Of a DNA stretch of 64,000 bases, positions 25,381 through 33,873 are shown one piece after another (position 1 is the stretch's first letter; each line of letters starts with the position of its first letter). Source of the stretch: Bacillus sp. HMF5848 (GTDB lineage: Bacteria; Bacillota; Bacilli; Bacillales; HMF5848). The stretch lies in the NCBI RefSeq assembly GCF_003944835.1, contig NZ_RWIV01000001.1, forward strand, positions 1,403,501-1,467,500. The letters run 5' to 3'. The position numbers and the translations under genes are program-made. The notes under the pieces are model-generated. The model was given only the letters and a program-made list of their open reading frames with translations, was not told the DNA's origin and did no database searches.

Positions 25381-25510
25381 CCCTCAAAATAAGTGGAAGA
25401 CTATTATGTCCAAGGAGGAAAGAGACAGATTAAAAGCAAAAAAACTACGAAAAGATTTTAGCAGTACCTTGAACAACGCTTGGTCTCAAGCCTCTATACT
25501 GGAGATCTAA
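25373..25510 (+). pseudogene. Small basic ORF overlapping the structured element, probably a gene remnant
   Basis: From an ATG at 25373 the frame reads MPAPQNKWKTIMSKEERDRL, then KAKKLRKDFSSTLNNAWSQA and a stop; the frame stays open 20 codons further upstream through the inverted repeat. The composition is hydrophilic and basic, like a structural or DNA-associated protein. No ribosome binding site precedes the first ATG. A gene fragment seems likelier than a full gene. Confidence 0.3.
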
Positions 25511-25680
25511 GTTGTGGCTGTCTAATTAACATCATTTCTGTTTCAGTCATAATGGGATTTACTCTGTTAGTATGAGCGTGCACAAGTTGACCTTTGTAAC
25601 GAGTGCTTAAGTCGTGATTAATAAACGAAATATACAGAGTTAAATGCTATACAGTACAAATATACTTTCTAAAAAGTACC

Positions 25681-25711
25681 GAGACAATCACTTTTATTAA
25701 GTGACCGTCTC
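25681..25711. terminator. Hairpin, possible terminator
   Basis: GAGAC..CACTT pairs with AAGTG..GTCTC around TTATT, followed by TTC. There is no clear gene just upstream. Confidence 0.4.
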
Positions 25712-25974
25712 TTCACATGTAACCTATACTGTGCAATAAAAGGCCAGATTATGGAGTGAGAAATGATTTACTTATTAAAGCAGAATTAGTACAATACTTT
25801 CCAATTTTATAGTAAGAATAAATTTTCTAACAAGGCCTTTTTGCCTATCAAACTCAAGTGTCTGTATAAAAGTACAGTTATAGAAAATAAAAACTGAGCG
25901 AAAGTTGTTTTTTTGTTCCGTTAATTTTCATTTATGCATACCTTACATAAAAAAATGTAAGGTGTGTTGTTAAA

Positions 25975-27057
25975 GTGGCTAAAAAGCTAACTAATAAAAT
26001 TTCGCTCCCGGGTGATGCTGGCCCTCACTCAAATTCTAACATTGAATGGTGGTATTATTTCAGTTATCTTAATGGAGATAAAGGAGGGAAATATGCTGCA
26101 ATGGCCTCCTTTTTTCGGGTAGGAGAAGCAGAGTGTTATAAAGGACATTATTTAATTTTTACTATAATCGATCTCAATAGGAAGACAAAGAAAAGTTATT
26201 CATTATTCGATTGTAGATTAAAAAAGAATATGCTTACTACTTATCTTCCTTTCTATCTTCTGCTGCACCCAACAGATGTCCGAATATGGAAATTATATAA
26301 GAGTTTATTGATTGGTAAATCCCCTTTTCCGCATTCTCAAACTAAAAATGGAAAAATAAAAGAATATCCAACCGAGCTCATATATGGTAAGAACTATTTG
26401 GGATTTATGGGAGAAAAGGAAGACTCTTTTAAGGTACAATTATGTGAAAAAGATATGGAGCTAGCTCTACATTTTACCCCCACAAAGCCAATGTCTTTAA
26501 TTGGTGGGGATGGAAGACCAGATGACTTATATTATTACTCTTTTACCAGAAACAATGTTCATGGACAAATTGATACTGATAAAGGAGTAGAAATCGTAAA
26601 AGGCGAGGGATGGTTTGATCATCAATGGGGGCGTGATTATGGGTTAATTAAAGGTGTTGGTTGGAACTGGTTTGGCATTCAATTGGATGATGGACGAGAG
26701 CTTCTTTTAAATGAAATGCATTCGTTCAAAGAAACCTTCTCTCCAATGGCTAATTTAATTGAGGACGATGGATCGCTTCGTTTTACAAGAAATATATCTT
26801 TTCAAGAAATACACCATTGGAAAAGCTTAAAAACTAATGCTCGGTATCCAATTGAATGGAAAATAACAATCCCGCAATTCTCAATAGAAATACTTGTGAA
26901 GGCAGTTTTGCCAAATCAGGAAATGGCCATTATGGGGCCGCTTCAAGCAATCTGGGAAGGAGCTTGTAGTGTTTCTGGACATGAAACACTTCCTGATGGG
27001 TCTAGAAAGTTAATTATGGGAAAAGGGTTTATGGAACTTGTAGGTTACGCAAATTAA
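25975..27057 (+). CDS. AttH/CrtC-like lipocalin-family protein
   Basis: 360 residues from GTG (MAKKLTNKISLPGDAGPHSN). IEWWYYFSYLNGD is the EWWY signature of the AttH/CrtC (carotenoid hydratase-like) double-lipocalin fold. It is followed by MASFFRVGE, GEGWFDHQWGRD in the middle and SGHETLPDGSRKLIMGKGFM in the second barrel. Members act on hydrophobic molecules, as hydratases or secondary-metabolite enzymes; the substrate here is unknown. There is no signal peptide, so it is cytosolic. The ribosome binding site is weak (AAGGTG 14 bases upstream). Confidence 0.8.
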   Translation: MAKKLTNKISLPGDAGPHSNSNIEWWYYFSYLNGDKGGKYAAMASFFRVGEAECYKGHYLIFTIIDLNRKTKKSYSLFDCRLKKNMLTTYLPFYLLLHPTDVRIWKLYKSLLIGKSPFPHSQTKNGKIKEYPTELIYGKNYLGFMGEKEDSFKVQLCEKDMELALHFTPTKPMSLIGGDGRPDDLYYYSFTRNNVHGQIDTDKGVEIVKGEGWFDHQWGRDYGLIKGVGWNWFGIQLDDGRELLLNEMHSFKETFSPMANLIEDDGSLRFTRNISFQEIHHWKSLKTNARYPIEWKITIPQFSIEILVKAVLPNQEMAIMGPLQAIWEGACSVSGHETLPDGSRKLIMGKGFMELVGYAN

Positions 27058-27210
27058 TAAAGAATTAGCTACCTAGATAGATACGGTAAAACCGTAGTAC
27101 AAGAAAAGCAATTCAATGTTCAACAATCGGTCGCTATTCTGAAAAAGTTGATAAACTAAGCAAACTATATGATGAACAGTACAAACATACTTGTAGGTAG
27201 TTTCCCTTAG

Positions 27211-27240
27211 ACAATCACTTAAATGGTGGTTGTCTTTTTG
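27211..27240 (+). terminator. Terminator that serves as insertion point of a group II intron fragment
   Basis: GACAATCAC pairs with GTGGTTGTC around TTAAATG and is followed by five T. The next base starts GTGCGAC. Confidence 0.75.
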
Positions 27241-27480
27241 TGCGACGGGCAGTCGCACCTTTGCTTTATAACAAGCATGAATCTACTGTCAGTTGGGGTA
27301 TGTTACCACGGTAATAACAGGCCCCGAATCCTGGAAGTTTGATTATCTCGGAGGTGAAAGTCCTCTCGTATGAAGGAGTTAAGAAAAAAGCCGAGGATAT
27401 AAGGACAAGCAATGTTCGAATGTAACTAAGCCAGAATGATAATTTAAAAATGAGTACAATAGGTAAGGAACTTTCTATTC
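27241..27480 (+). mobile_element. 5' fragment of a third group II intron (group IIC-like), truncated
   Basis: Begins GTGCGACGGGCAGTCGCACC, a canonical GUGCGAC 5' end whose next bases pair back (GTGCGAC/GTCGCAC). It continues with AACAGGCCCCGAATCCTGGA and CTCGGAGGTGAAAGTCCTCT, typical of domain I. It starts exactly after the T run of a terminator, the known target preference of group IIC introns. There is no RT gene or domain V; the copy is cut off before the recombinase remnant at 27491. The right end is approximate. Confidence 0.65.
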
Positions 27481-27490
27481 AGAGAGTCTC

Positions 27491-28108
27491 TTCCATTGGC
27501 TAGCATCAGAAGATTATATCAAGAGTGATCCAACTATAAAATTAAAACTACCTAAAGATGAATATCGACTTCCAAAAGTACTCAACATTGAAAAACTGGA
27601 AATGTTAAGAGAAGCTTGTGAAATAGTTAGACAAAGAACTATTGTTGAAGTGCTATATGCTACAGGTTGTCGGCTGTCAGAAGTTTTTGGGATTAGTAAA
27701 TCTGATAGTAATCAGCAAACAATGAGCACTTTGGTAATTGGTAAAGGTGACAAACAGAGAGAAGTTTACTAAGTTTACTCTTCTTTTCAAGCAATGTATC
27801 ACCTAATTGAATATTTAAATTCAAGAATAGACACCTGAGATCCTCTATTAGTTACGGAGAGAAAGCCGTATCGAAGTCTTTCCAAACGAGCCATGCAATA
27901 AGAAATTATGATTATAGCTAAGAGAGCAGACCTACATGTAAAAGTTAGTTCCCATGTTTAAAGACACATTTTTGCAGCTTTAACCTTAAATAATGGTGCC
28001 GAATTGGTTGCGATTCAAGAGCTCTTAGGACATTGTTCACCTGATGTGACACTTAGGTATGCAAAGATTACTTATGAGCAAAGTGAGAGCAGCATAAAAA
28101 GTATTTGA
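27491..28108 (+). pseudogene. XerC/D-type tyrosine recombinase remnant
   Basis: Across several stops the plus strand gives FHWLASEDYIKSDPTIKLKL, LPKVLNIEKLEMLREACEIV, VLYATGCRLSEVFGISKSD (first catalytic Arg), VIGKGDKQREVY, RKPYRSLSKRAMQ, then HIFAALTLNNGAELVAIQEL and LGHCSPDVTLRYAKITYEQS (LGH with RY at the tail). Stops interrupt it at about 27771, 27837, 27898 and 27958, and the N-terminal domain is cut by the intron fragment. The LGHxxxxxTxxYA ending identifies the family. It cannot be functional. Confidence 0.88.
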
Positions 28109-28308
28109 TTCAGTAAGCTGCTGTGCATTCGACTTGATACTATGCAACAACATAAATATTCATGGAAAATATAAACAAAAGTTTGGTTTATTCTGGTATG
28201 ATTTTATTATTAAGGTTCGTGATATTGTGAAGTTATTCACTTAAGTTAACGGTACAGTAATCTTAATCACGTTTTATAGATTTTTATGTTAAAGAGAGGG
28301 GAGAGAAA

Positions 28309-28515
28309 ATTGAAAAAAGTATATTGTATTTACGATTTTGGTTGTTCGCAATGTACTTTACAGCCTTTTGGATTTTATATGGCTGTTTTGTTTTTATAAA
28401 GAAATTAGTTATACAAAATAACTTTGATATTCAACCTTTATATTTAATACTAGGTATGTTACTGCTATTTTATCATTCTAAAAAAGCGTATAGAAAAGAG
28501 TTGATATTCAATTAA
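28309..28515 (+). CDS. Small membrane protein (68 aa), unusual start
   Basis: Behind GGGGAG the only in-frame candidates are an ATT at 28309 (IEKSILYLRFWLFAMYFTAF) or a TTG at 28324. The neighbouring-frame TTG at 28310 stops after about 30 residues. Two hydrophobic segments follow (LRFWLFAMYFTAFWILYGCF and LYLILGMLLLFYH) with a basic end KKAYRKELIFN. The better-placed ATT start echoes the tiny ORF at 16799. The family is unknown. A repeat copy follows at 28511. Confidence 0.5.
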   Translation: MEKSILYLRFWLFAMYFTAFWILYGCFVFIKKLVIQNNFDIQPLYLILGMLLLFYHSKKAYRKELIFN

Positions 28516-28545
28516 CGGTAAGCTTTTCTGTTATAAGGAGAATGT
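28511..28545. repeat. Cassette-type intergenic repeat copy
   Basis: CAATTAACGGTAAGCTTTTC followed by TGTTATAAGG. Confidence 0.5.
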
Positions 28546-28620
28546 GAATTAAATGAAAAGAAAGTATTGTTAATCTAGTGATTATATACTTTGGAGAAAA
28601 AAATGAGGGGAATTATCAAT

Positions 28621-29043
28621 ATGATTCAATCAATTGTACATATATCACTTGTGGTAAGAGATTATGACGATGCAATAGAATTCTATACAAAAAAGCTTAA
28701 CTTTACTTTACTGGAAGATACTTACCAACCTGAGCAAGATAAGCGATGGGTTGTTGTTTCACCTACTGGATCTGCTGGTACGACAATATTATTAGCAAAA
28801 GCATCAAAACCAGAACAGGAACCATTTATAGGCAATCAATCAGGAGGTAGGGTGTTTCTTTTTTTAGGGACAGATGACTTCTGGAGAGACTATAATGAAA
28901 TGATTGCAAAAGGAATAGAGTTTGTGAGGGAACCTAAAAAACAACCATATGGGACTGTTGCTGTATTTAAAGATTTATATGGAACACTATGGGATTTAGT
29001 AGAGTTTGAAGAAAACCACCCAATTTCAAAAAGAGTGAAGTAA
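28621..29043 (+). CDS. Glyoxalase/bleomycin-resistance (VOC) family protein
   Basis: 140 residues from the ATG at 28621 (MIQSIVHISLVVRDYDDAIE), chosen because GAGGGGA lies nine bases upstream. It has two beta-alpha-beta-beta-beta units: VHISLVVRDYDDAIEFYTKK with the first metal His, and QPYGTVAVFKDLYGTLWDLV with the final Asp/Glu position. It resembles the VOC proteins found singly in Bacillus resistance and cassette regions. The reaction is not predictable. It stands alone. Confidence 0.88.
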   Translation: MIQSIVHISLVVRDYDDAIEFYTKKLNFTLLEDTYQPEQDKRWVVVSPTGSAGTTILLAKASKPEQEPFIGNQSGGRVFLFLGTDDFWRDYNEMIAKGIEFVREPKKQPYGTVAVFKDLYGTLWDLVEFEENHPISKRVK

Positions 29044-29184
29044 TGGCTCTTAACATTGGGATGCTTTCGCGAAATAAAGAAAGTATTGTTTTTTTGGTGA
29101 AATTAAGAATATTGTGGTGACAAGAAAACAAAATGAGTAACACAGGAAAGGAATGTTACTTTCATTTTGCTATGGGAGGTACTT

Positions 29185-29841
29185 ATGAAAACTCACTATT
29201 ATTTAGGTTGGTTTGAAAAATTTTTCCCGGATAATATAGGAAGGGCTTTACAGGAGGATATAACTGATAGAAAATCACTTGTTATGATTAGCGCGAATCC
29301 ATCTTTTTATGAAGAGGATGGTGCTACTGAACGATCATGGCTTGACCAGGCCGGCATTATGTTTGATGAATATCATTTAATTAACTATCGCATACAGAAG
29401 GAAGATGCCAAAACGTTAATTCAAAATGCTTCAGTTATTTTCTTGTTGGGTGGACAGACTCTTGAACAAAATAGTTTTTTGATGGAATATGAAATGTCGG
29501 ATTTGATTAAAAAAAGCAGAGCCGTTGTGATGGGAGCAAGCGCTGGTGCTATAAACATGTCCGCAAAATGGTTATGCTCGAAAAACTTTGGAGATAAAGT
29601 AGAAAAAAGCTCTGTCTACGACGGAATCGGCCTTGACGATTTTTCCGTCTTATCTCATTATGATCTTGAAAATAACATTGAGCTTGTTCAAAGCGAACTG
29701 TCTCCCTTATCGGAAGAAATGAATATTTATGCGTCAAACAAAGATTGCGCTGTTCGTATAAAGGAAGACAAAATCGACATTTTTGGCAATGTATATTTAA
29801 TTTCCCGCTCAAAGATTCAGAAATTGGTTGAGACGCTCTAG
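29185..29841 (+). CDS. Peptidase E-like protein (family S51)
   Basis: 218 residues from the ATG at 29185 behind GGGAGGT; an upstream in-frame ATG is less well placed. IFLLGGQTLEQN is the S51 GGQT/GGNT loop and VVMGASAGAINMSAKW holds the nucleophilic Ser in GxSAG. A conserved His in FSVLSHYDLENN would serve as the next catalytic residue, with Asp/Glu further on. Family members cleave Asp-X dipeptides or act as cyanophycinase-like enzymes. It is cytosolic and solitary. Confidence 0.85.
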   Translation: MKTHYYLGWFEKFFPDNIGRALQEDITDRKSLVMISANPSFYEEDGATERSWLDQAGIMFDEYHLINYRIQKEDAKTLIQNASVIFLLGGQTLEQNSFLMEYEMSDLIKKSRAVVMGASAGAINMSAKWLCSKNFGDKVEKSSVYDGIGLDDFSVLSHYDLENNIELVQSELSPLSEEMNIYASNKDCAVRIKEDKIDIFGNVYLISRSKIQKLVETL

Positions 29842-29954
29842 TTGAGGTATGGATTAATTGTGTTTATTTCTTTATGCAAAGTTTCTAGGAAAAATCTAAG
29901 CGAAATTTGATTGTTTCTTCGTTATCCAAAATGCATAGATGTGGAGAACGGTCT

Positions 29955-29990
29955 TCAGCAAACGGGGGCTTACGTTGAATTAAGGTTGGC
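29955..29990. repeat. Cassette-type intergenic repeat copy (right-most)
   Basis: TTCAGCAAACGGGGGCTTAC followed by GTTGAATTAAGG. No further copy was found to the right, so the cassette-like region ends near 30 kb. Confidence 0.5.
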
Positions 29991-30050
29991 ATTTATAGCT
30001 GTATCTTTTATTGCACTGTACAACGATCTGCTAACTAAATACAATTGATT

Positions 30051-30083
30051 AAAGACGATCAAACTTGTAGGGTGATCGTCTTT
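30051..30083 (+). terminator. Terminator
   Basis: AAAGACGATCA pairs with TGATCGTCTTT around ACTTGTAGGG; a T-rich tract follows. Confidence 0.65.
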
Positions 30084-30239
30084 GTCGTATTTGACTTTTT
30101 ACTGCGTAGCAACAAGTTTTATGTAAATGGGTACTTTTACTTCTACTATGCATTAAACAATGACTTTTAAAAGTTGCTTAAAAGTATCATATAAAAACAT
30201 GGTATTTTCTCTTTTTTCCGGCTATTAGATTAATGAGAT

Positions 30240-30281
30240 AAATACAAACCAGCTAATTCATTATTTTGCTGGTTTGTATTT
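30240..30281. terminator. Bidirectional terminator after the leftward gene
   Basis: AAATACAAACCAGC pairs exactly with GCTGGTTTGTATTT around a 14-base AT loop. Confidence 0.8.
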
Positions 30282-30296
30282 ATATAACAATTTTTC

Positions 30297-30569
30297 TCAA
30301 CTTATGGTCGTGAATCCGACAAATAATTTATTTTTGTATTTAATTAGTATCATAAACAAAACCATTATAATTGGGATCGATGTCAGATACGAAAAATAGG
30401 GTACTAGACTGTTAATGAAATTGATAAATGAGTCTAATCCGTCTGGAAATGAGAATCCTCTAATCATTTGAAATAGAATGTACAAAGTGCCAAATCCAGC
30501 TAACACAAGAATAGGAGAAACTGATAAAAGTAATATGCTTAAGATCGTTTTAATAATTTTATTTTTCAT
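30297..30569 (-). CDS. Small membrane protein, unknown (90 aa)
   Basis: 90 residues from the ATG at 30569, set by AGGAAGG upstream; a longer reading from 30635 has no ribosome binding site. There are two hydrophobic helices (TILSILLLSVSPILVLAGFG and SYLTSIPIIMVLFMILIKY) with a loop between, and a basic N-terminus (MKNKIIK). It overlaps the end of the MFS remnant by about ten bases, so it was once translationally coupled to it. No family is recognised. Confidence 0.6.
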   Translation of the reverse strand: MKNKIIKTILSILLLSVSPILVLAGFGTLYILFQMIRGFSFPDGLDSFINFINSLVPYFSYLTSIPIIMVLFMILIKYKNKLFVGFTTIS

Positions 30570-31065
30570 ACAGAACCTTCCTATTTGATGCGATATCAAA
30601 CTCTCTGGTAAGAAAATAACACAATATACCAACAAAGATCATAACCACTCCGGCAAAAATCATCCAGTTGCTTACCCCTATGATTTCTGAGATGGGACCA
30701 GCAATGGATATTCCGACGGGTGCTGCTAGACTCATAACACTTGTTATGAGTGAAATTACTTTCCCTAAGCTTTCTTCTGGAACGCTCTTTTGAATGTAAG
30801 CAGTAAAGGGAACATTAAACCCAATTCCAGTTGTTCCCATGACAAACACAACAAGACAGAATAGCCAAAATAAATGTGTGGGTAAAAGACCGCCAATTAG
30901 TGAGCAGAAACCTAGCAAACTGGTAGAAAGTGAAATCATAAAGAACTGCTTTTTTAGTCCTCCGGTAATACCCATTACCATGGCTGCAATCAGCATACCA
31001 CTAGAAAATAAGGTTTGAACAATGCCGTTATGCCAAGCTGTACCATCAAAATATCCTTTAACCAT
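30559..31065 (-). pseudogene. MFS transporter, C-terminal half only
   Basis: The 168-residue frame starts inside a membrane protein (TLLPLMVKGYFDGTAW can be read a little further upstream until a TGA near 31101) and contains six helices: VQTLFSSGMLIAAMVMGITG, LPTHLFWLFCLVVFVMGTTG, VPFTAYIQKSVPEESLGKVI and so on. PEESLGKVISLxxSVxSLAAPVG is typical of the MFS macrolide-efflux/Bacillus drug exporters. The first six helices are absent, so transport is unlikely. Confidence 0.8.
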
Positions 31066-31101
31066 AAGTGGGAGTAGTGTTCCTAAAGGCTGAACAGGGA
31101 G

Positions 31102-31740
31102 TCATGAAGCAATTATTACCCATTTGAGTAACCAACTGGAAGATATGGTTATGATAGTGGAGATAAGAGGGAATTGCTTAATAGGAGTAGTTATTTTTTT
31201 ACTAATGATGTAAATTTAAACATACTTTAAGTATCCTTTCAAATTCTTATTTGAGTATTTTTACAGGAAATAAAAAACTATTTCAACTATCGGTGTTTGT
31301 TCAATAGGTGCAATAGCATCTTATACTAATGGTCATATTATGTTGAAGAAGAAAGTTGCAAAAAACAGATACCATTATTGCGCATTACAACCATACTATC
31401 CAACAAGCTAGTGCTTTTCGAATGTTCTTATGCCTAGTCCTACATTAATAATAAGGAGAATCAGGCTTCTCCATTAATAAAATTATATTAACAAACGTCT
31501 AATCATAAAATAGTAAATTTTGCCGCACATTCTGAAAATACATAGAAATATGGTCAATTTTTGTAGCTGTAATCACTCCCTCTTCTTTTTATTTCAGAGC
31601 CCCTTACGGATCTATACATATGCAAAAGGCCAAGCACACTGCTAGCACATTGTTACTTTATCCTAGTGGGGTACAGGCACACTGGCGCTTAGGATTTTTA
31701 TCACGGATTTTTTCTTGTAAAAAAATAAAAATAATAGAAG
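31102..31740. other. Gap without recognised genes
   Basis: No frame with a ribosome binding site and no strong structure; it presumably contains the ruins of the MFS N-terminal half and the promoter area of the SLH gene. Confidence 0.35.
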
Positions 31741-31796
31741 AATATTACACTAGTAATATTGTATAATTAAATCGATTTTAATCGAATTTAATCGAA
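31741..31796. promoter_or_regulatory. Palindromic operator candidate and TTAATCGA repeats before the SLH gene
   Basis: AATATTAC-ACTA-GTAATATT (31741-31760) is a perfect 8+8 palindrome abutting a TATAAT-like -10 at 31762. It is followed by three spaced copies of the motif (T)TAATCGA between 31772 and 31796, the last running into the GGAGG ribosome binding site. The form is that of a dimeric repressor site plus a leader repeat. No regulator can be named. Confidence 0.45.
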
Positions 31797-31808
31797 GGAG
31801 GAGAGAAA

Positions 31809-32876
31809 ATGGTTAAAAGATTAACTGTTTTTTCGCTAATTATTACAATTTTTCTATCGTTAGTTTTCACAGCACCAGTAAGTGCTGCTTCAAAATTCAA
31901 GGATGTCTCAGATGATTTTTGGGCTAAGTCTGAGATTGATTTTTTAAGCACGAAAGGAATTATTAAGGGGTATGATGATGGTACATTTAGGCCTAATGAT
32001 GCAGTTAAACGAGTACAAGCTGCTATTATGATTACAAGAGCCTTAGACTTAGATGTCAATAATCGCCCAGATCCAGGATTTACAGATATCAAAGGTTTAG
32101 ATAAAGAGGCGTATAACGCTGTCGCTGCTGTTGTAGATGAAGGATTTTTCCCGAAAGGAGAAACATTTAGACCATACGAAGTATTAACGAGAGCTGACAT
32201 GGCTATAGTCTTGGTGAAAGCTTATAATTTAGAAGGTACATATAATGGTATTACTGATGTTTCAGGTGAACTATTAAATTATGTAAGTGCATTGGCTTTT
32301 AATGGAATCACACAAATATATGAAGATGGTACATATAAACCCAATAATTCTGTTAAAAGAGCTCATTTTTCAGTTTTCTTTGCTCGTATATTAGAACCTT
32401 ATTACAGAGTTTATGTTAATACTAGAGAAAACCCTGCTATTATTGGAGATGTCTGGACTATTAATGTTGAGGATTGGTTAGAAGGGTATATGAGTTACGA
32501 CATTGAATTAACGGATATGATTACAGATGGACAACAAGCATGGGAATTACTTCAGGAAGCTAATATGTTTAATGAGGAAGCACCTGAAGGTCAAAAATAT
32601 ATTTTAGCTAAATTTAGATTTACATTGTTAGATTATGAAGGGAAAGTCTCTTCATCATTTAGTATCGATCAATCGAAGTTTAGTGCAGTGAGTAGTAATG
32701 GTGTTGTTTATGATAATCCATTTGTAATAACGCCTGAACCACAATTATCAAATGATCTATATGTAGGTGGAGAAGTTGAAGGGTGGGTTCCTTTTCTAAT
32801 AAATGAAGATGATACACCTTTAATTGTATGGCAACGTGATTGGGACGATGAGCTTTGGTTTAGTTTAGAAGGGTAA
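31809..32876 (+). CDS. S-layer-homology (SLH) domain cell-surface protein
   Basis: 355 residues with a signal peptide (MVKRLTVFSLIITIFLSLVF, cut near VSAAS). Three SLH domains follow: FKDVSDDFWAKSEIDFLSTK with GYDDGTFRPNDAVKRVQAA; FTDIKGLDKEAYNAV with GETFRPYEVLTRADMA; ITDVSGELLNYVSAL with YEDGTYKPNNSVKRAHFS. SLH domains bind pyruvylated secondary cell-wall polymer and anchor the protein on the wall. The last 150 residues (GDVWTINVEDWLEGYMSYDI, then EGQKYILAKFRFTLLDYEGK) resemble the DUF4352-type immunoglobulin-like domain. AGGAGGAGAG precedes the ATG. It is transcribed alone and followed by a terminator. Confidence 0.92.
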   Translation: MVKRLTVFSLIITIFLSLVFTAPVSAASKFKDVSDDFWAKSEIDFLSTKGIIKGYDDGTFRPNDAVKRVQAAIMITRALDLDVNNRPDPGFTDIKGLDKEAYNAVAAVVDEGFFPKGETFRPYEVLTRADMAIVLVKAYNLEGTYNGITDVSGELLNYVSALAFNGITQIYEDGTYKPNNSVKRAHFSVFFARILEPYYRVYVNTRENPAIIGDVWTINVEDWLEGYMSYDIELTDMITDGQQAWELLQEANMFNEEAPEGQKYILAKFRFTLLDYEGKVSSSFSIDQSKFSAVSSNGVVYDNPFVITPEPQLSNDLYVGGEVEGWVPFLINEDDTPLIVWQRDWDDELWFSLEG

Positions 32877-32931
32877 TAGTTAGTCCCGTTCATATAGAGT
32901 GGGGTATTTATTAGATTAGAACAAAAGACTT

Positions 32932-32974
32932 AACGCTAGATGCAGATATTACGCTGTGTCTAGCGTTTTTTTTG
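32932..32974 (+). terminator. Terminator of the SLH gene
   Basis: AACGCTAGA(TGCAG) pairs with (CTGTG)TCTAGCGTT, followed by eight T. Confidence 0.88.
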
Positions 32975-33154
32975 TTGCCTATAACTTACCGTTGACTTGG
33001 TTATGGTAGCGTTGTAAAAGTTGCAGGGAAGTGGTCTTGTTGAACTGCACCAATTACCTGGTGGTCATTTACTTTAAACTATTTGTGCCACCGGCTACTA
33101 AGATATTACAGATAGATAGATCAAACAATGAAATGAAGAATTTGAAGATAATAC

Positions 33155-33709
33155 TTATGGAGCCTTTACATCATCCCAATGAACTTTTTTTCTGTCGCCT
33201 TCATTGTTTATGAGAGCCGCTGTAGTATGATGTGCCCAGTTTACAAAAGTAGTTCCGACAATCTCTTTAGTCAATAAACTGGCCACTTTAATAAAAATTT
33301 CTAGATCGTGGTCTTGTATAGTTTTTAAAACCGGAAGAAGGTTAAAATCATGTTCACTTGTATGAGCAGTAAGTATATATGTTACTAAGTCTCTCCCCTT
33401 TTTTGTTAATGATACTTCTTTTAGACGTGAATCTGCGTTTCCACATTCAATCTTGGCATACCCATCATCTCTTAACTTCCCTAATTGTCTCGAAGTATTT
33501 GAAATATTAGATAACGTAATAACAGTTATATCTGTAATAGACATCTTTTCAGTAAAATGCAATATCCATAATATGCGAAATGCTGGATAGTTCATTCCAT
33601 GAATAGACTGTAAACGAGTGCGGATATCCTCTTCCATGACGGCGTTTAAGCCACGTATGAGCGTGAAGATAATATGTCCTTTTGCGTACAATGTCATATC
33701 ATAACTCAT
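33155..33709 (-). CDS. MarR-family transcriptional regulator
   Basis: 184 residues; ATG at 33709 behind AAAGGAGGC. It is a typical MarR winged helix: GMNYPAFRILWILHFTEKMS, ITDITVITLSNISNTSRQLG (recognition helix), then RLKEVSLTKKGRDLVTYILT (wing and dimer helix). Directly upstream, TTACCAGT occurs twice in tandem (33731-33749), a candidate operator for itself and perhaps for the divergent CBO0543 gene. The ligand is unknown. Confidence 0.9.
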   Translation of the reverse strand: MSYDMTLYAKGHIIFTLIRGLNAVMEEDIRTRLQSIHGMNYPAFRILWILHFTEKMSITDITVITLSNISNTSRQLGKLRDDGYAKIECGNADSRLKEVSLTKKGRDLVTYILTAHTSEHDFNLLPVLKTIQDHDLEIFIKVASLLTKEIVGTTFVNWAHHTTAALINNEGDRKKVHWDDVKAP

Positions 33710-33873
33710 ATTAGTAAGCCTCCTTTGTACTTACCAGTTATTACCAGTTTATTACTATTTAACCCCTATTACTATTTTAAGTATAACCATGGTCATAATG
33801 GGAAAGGTATTTATAAAAGGTTGCAAACGCAAATAAAAAGCTGTTATAGCAAAAATATCAAGAGGTGTTTGAT

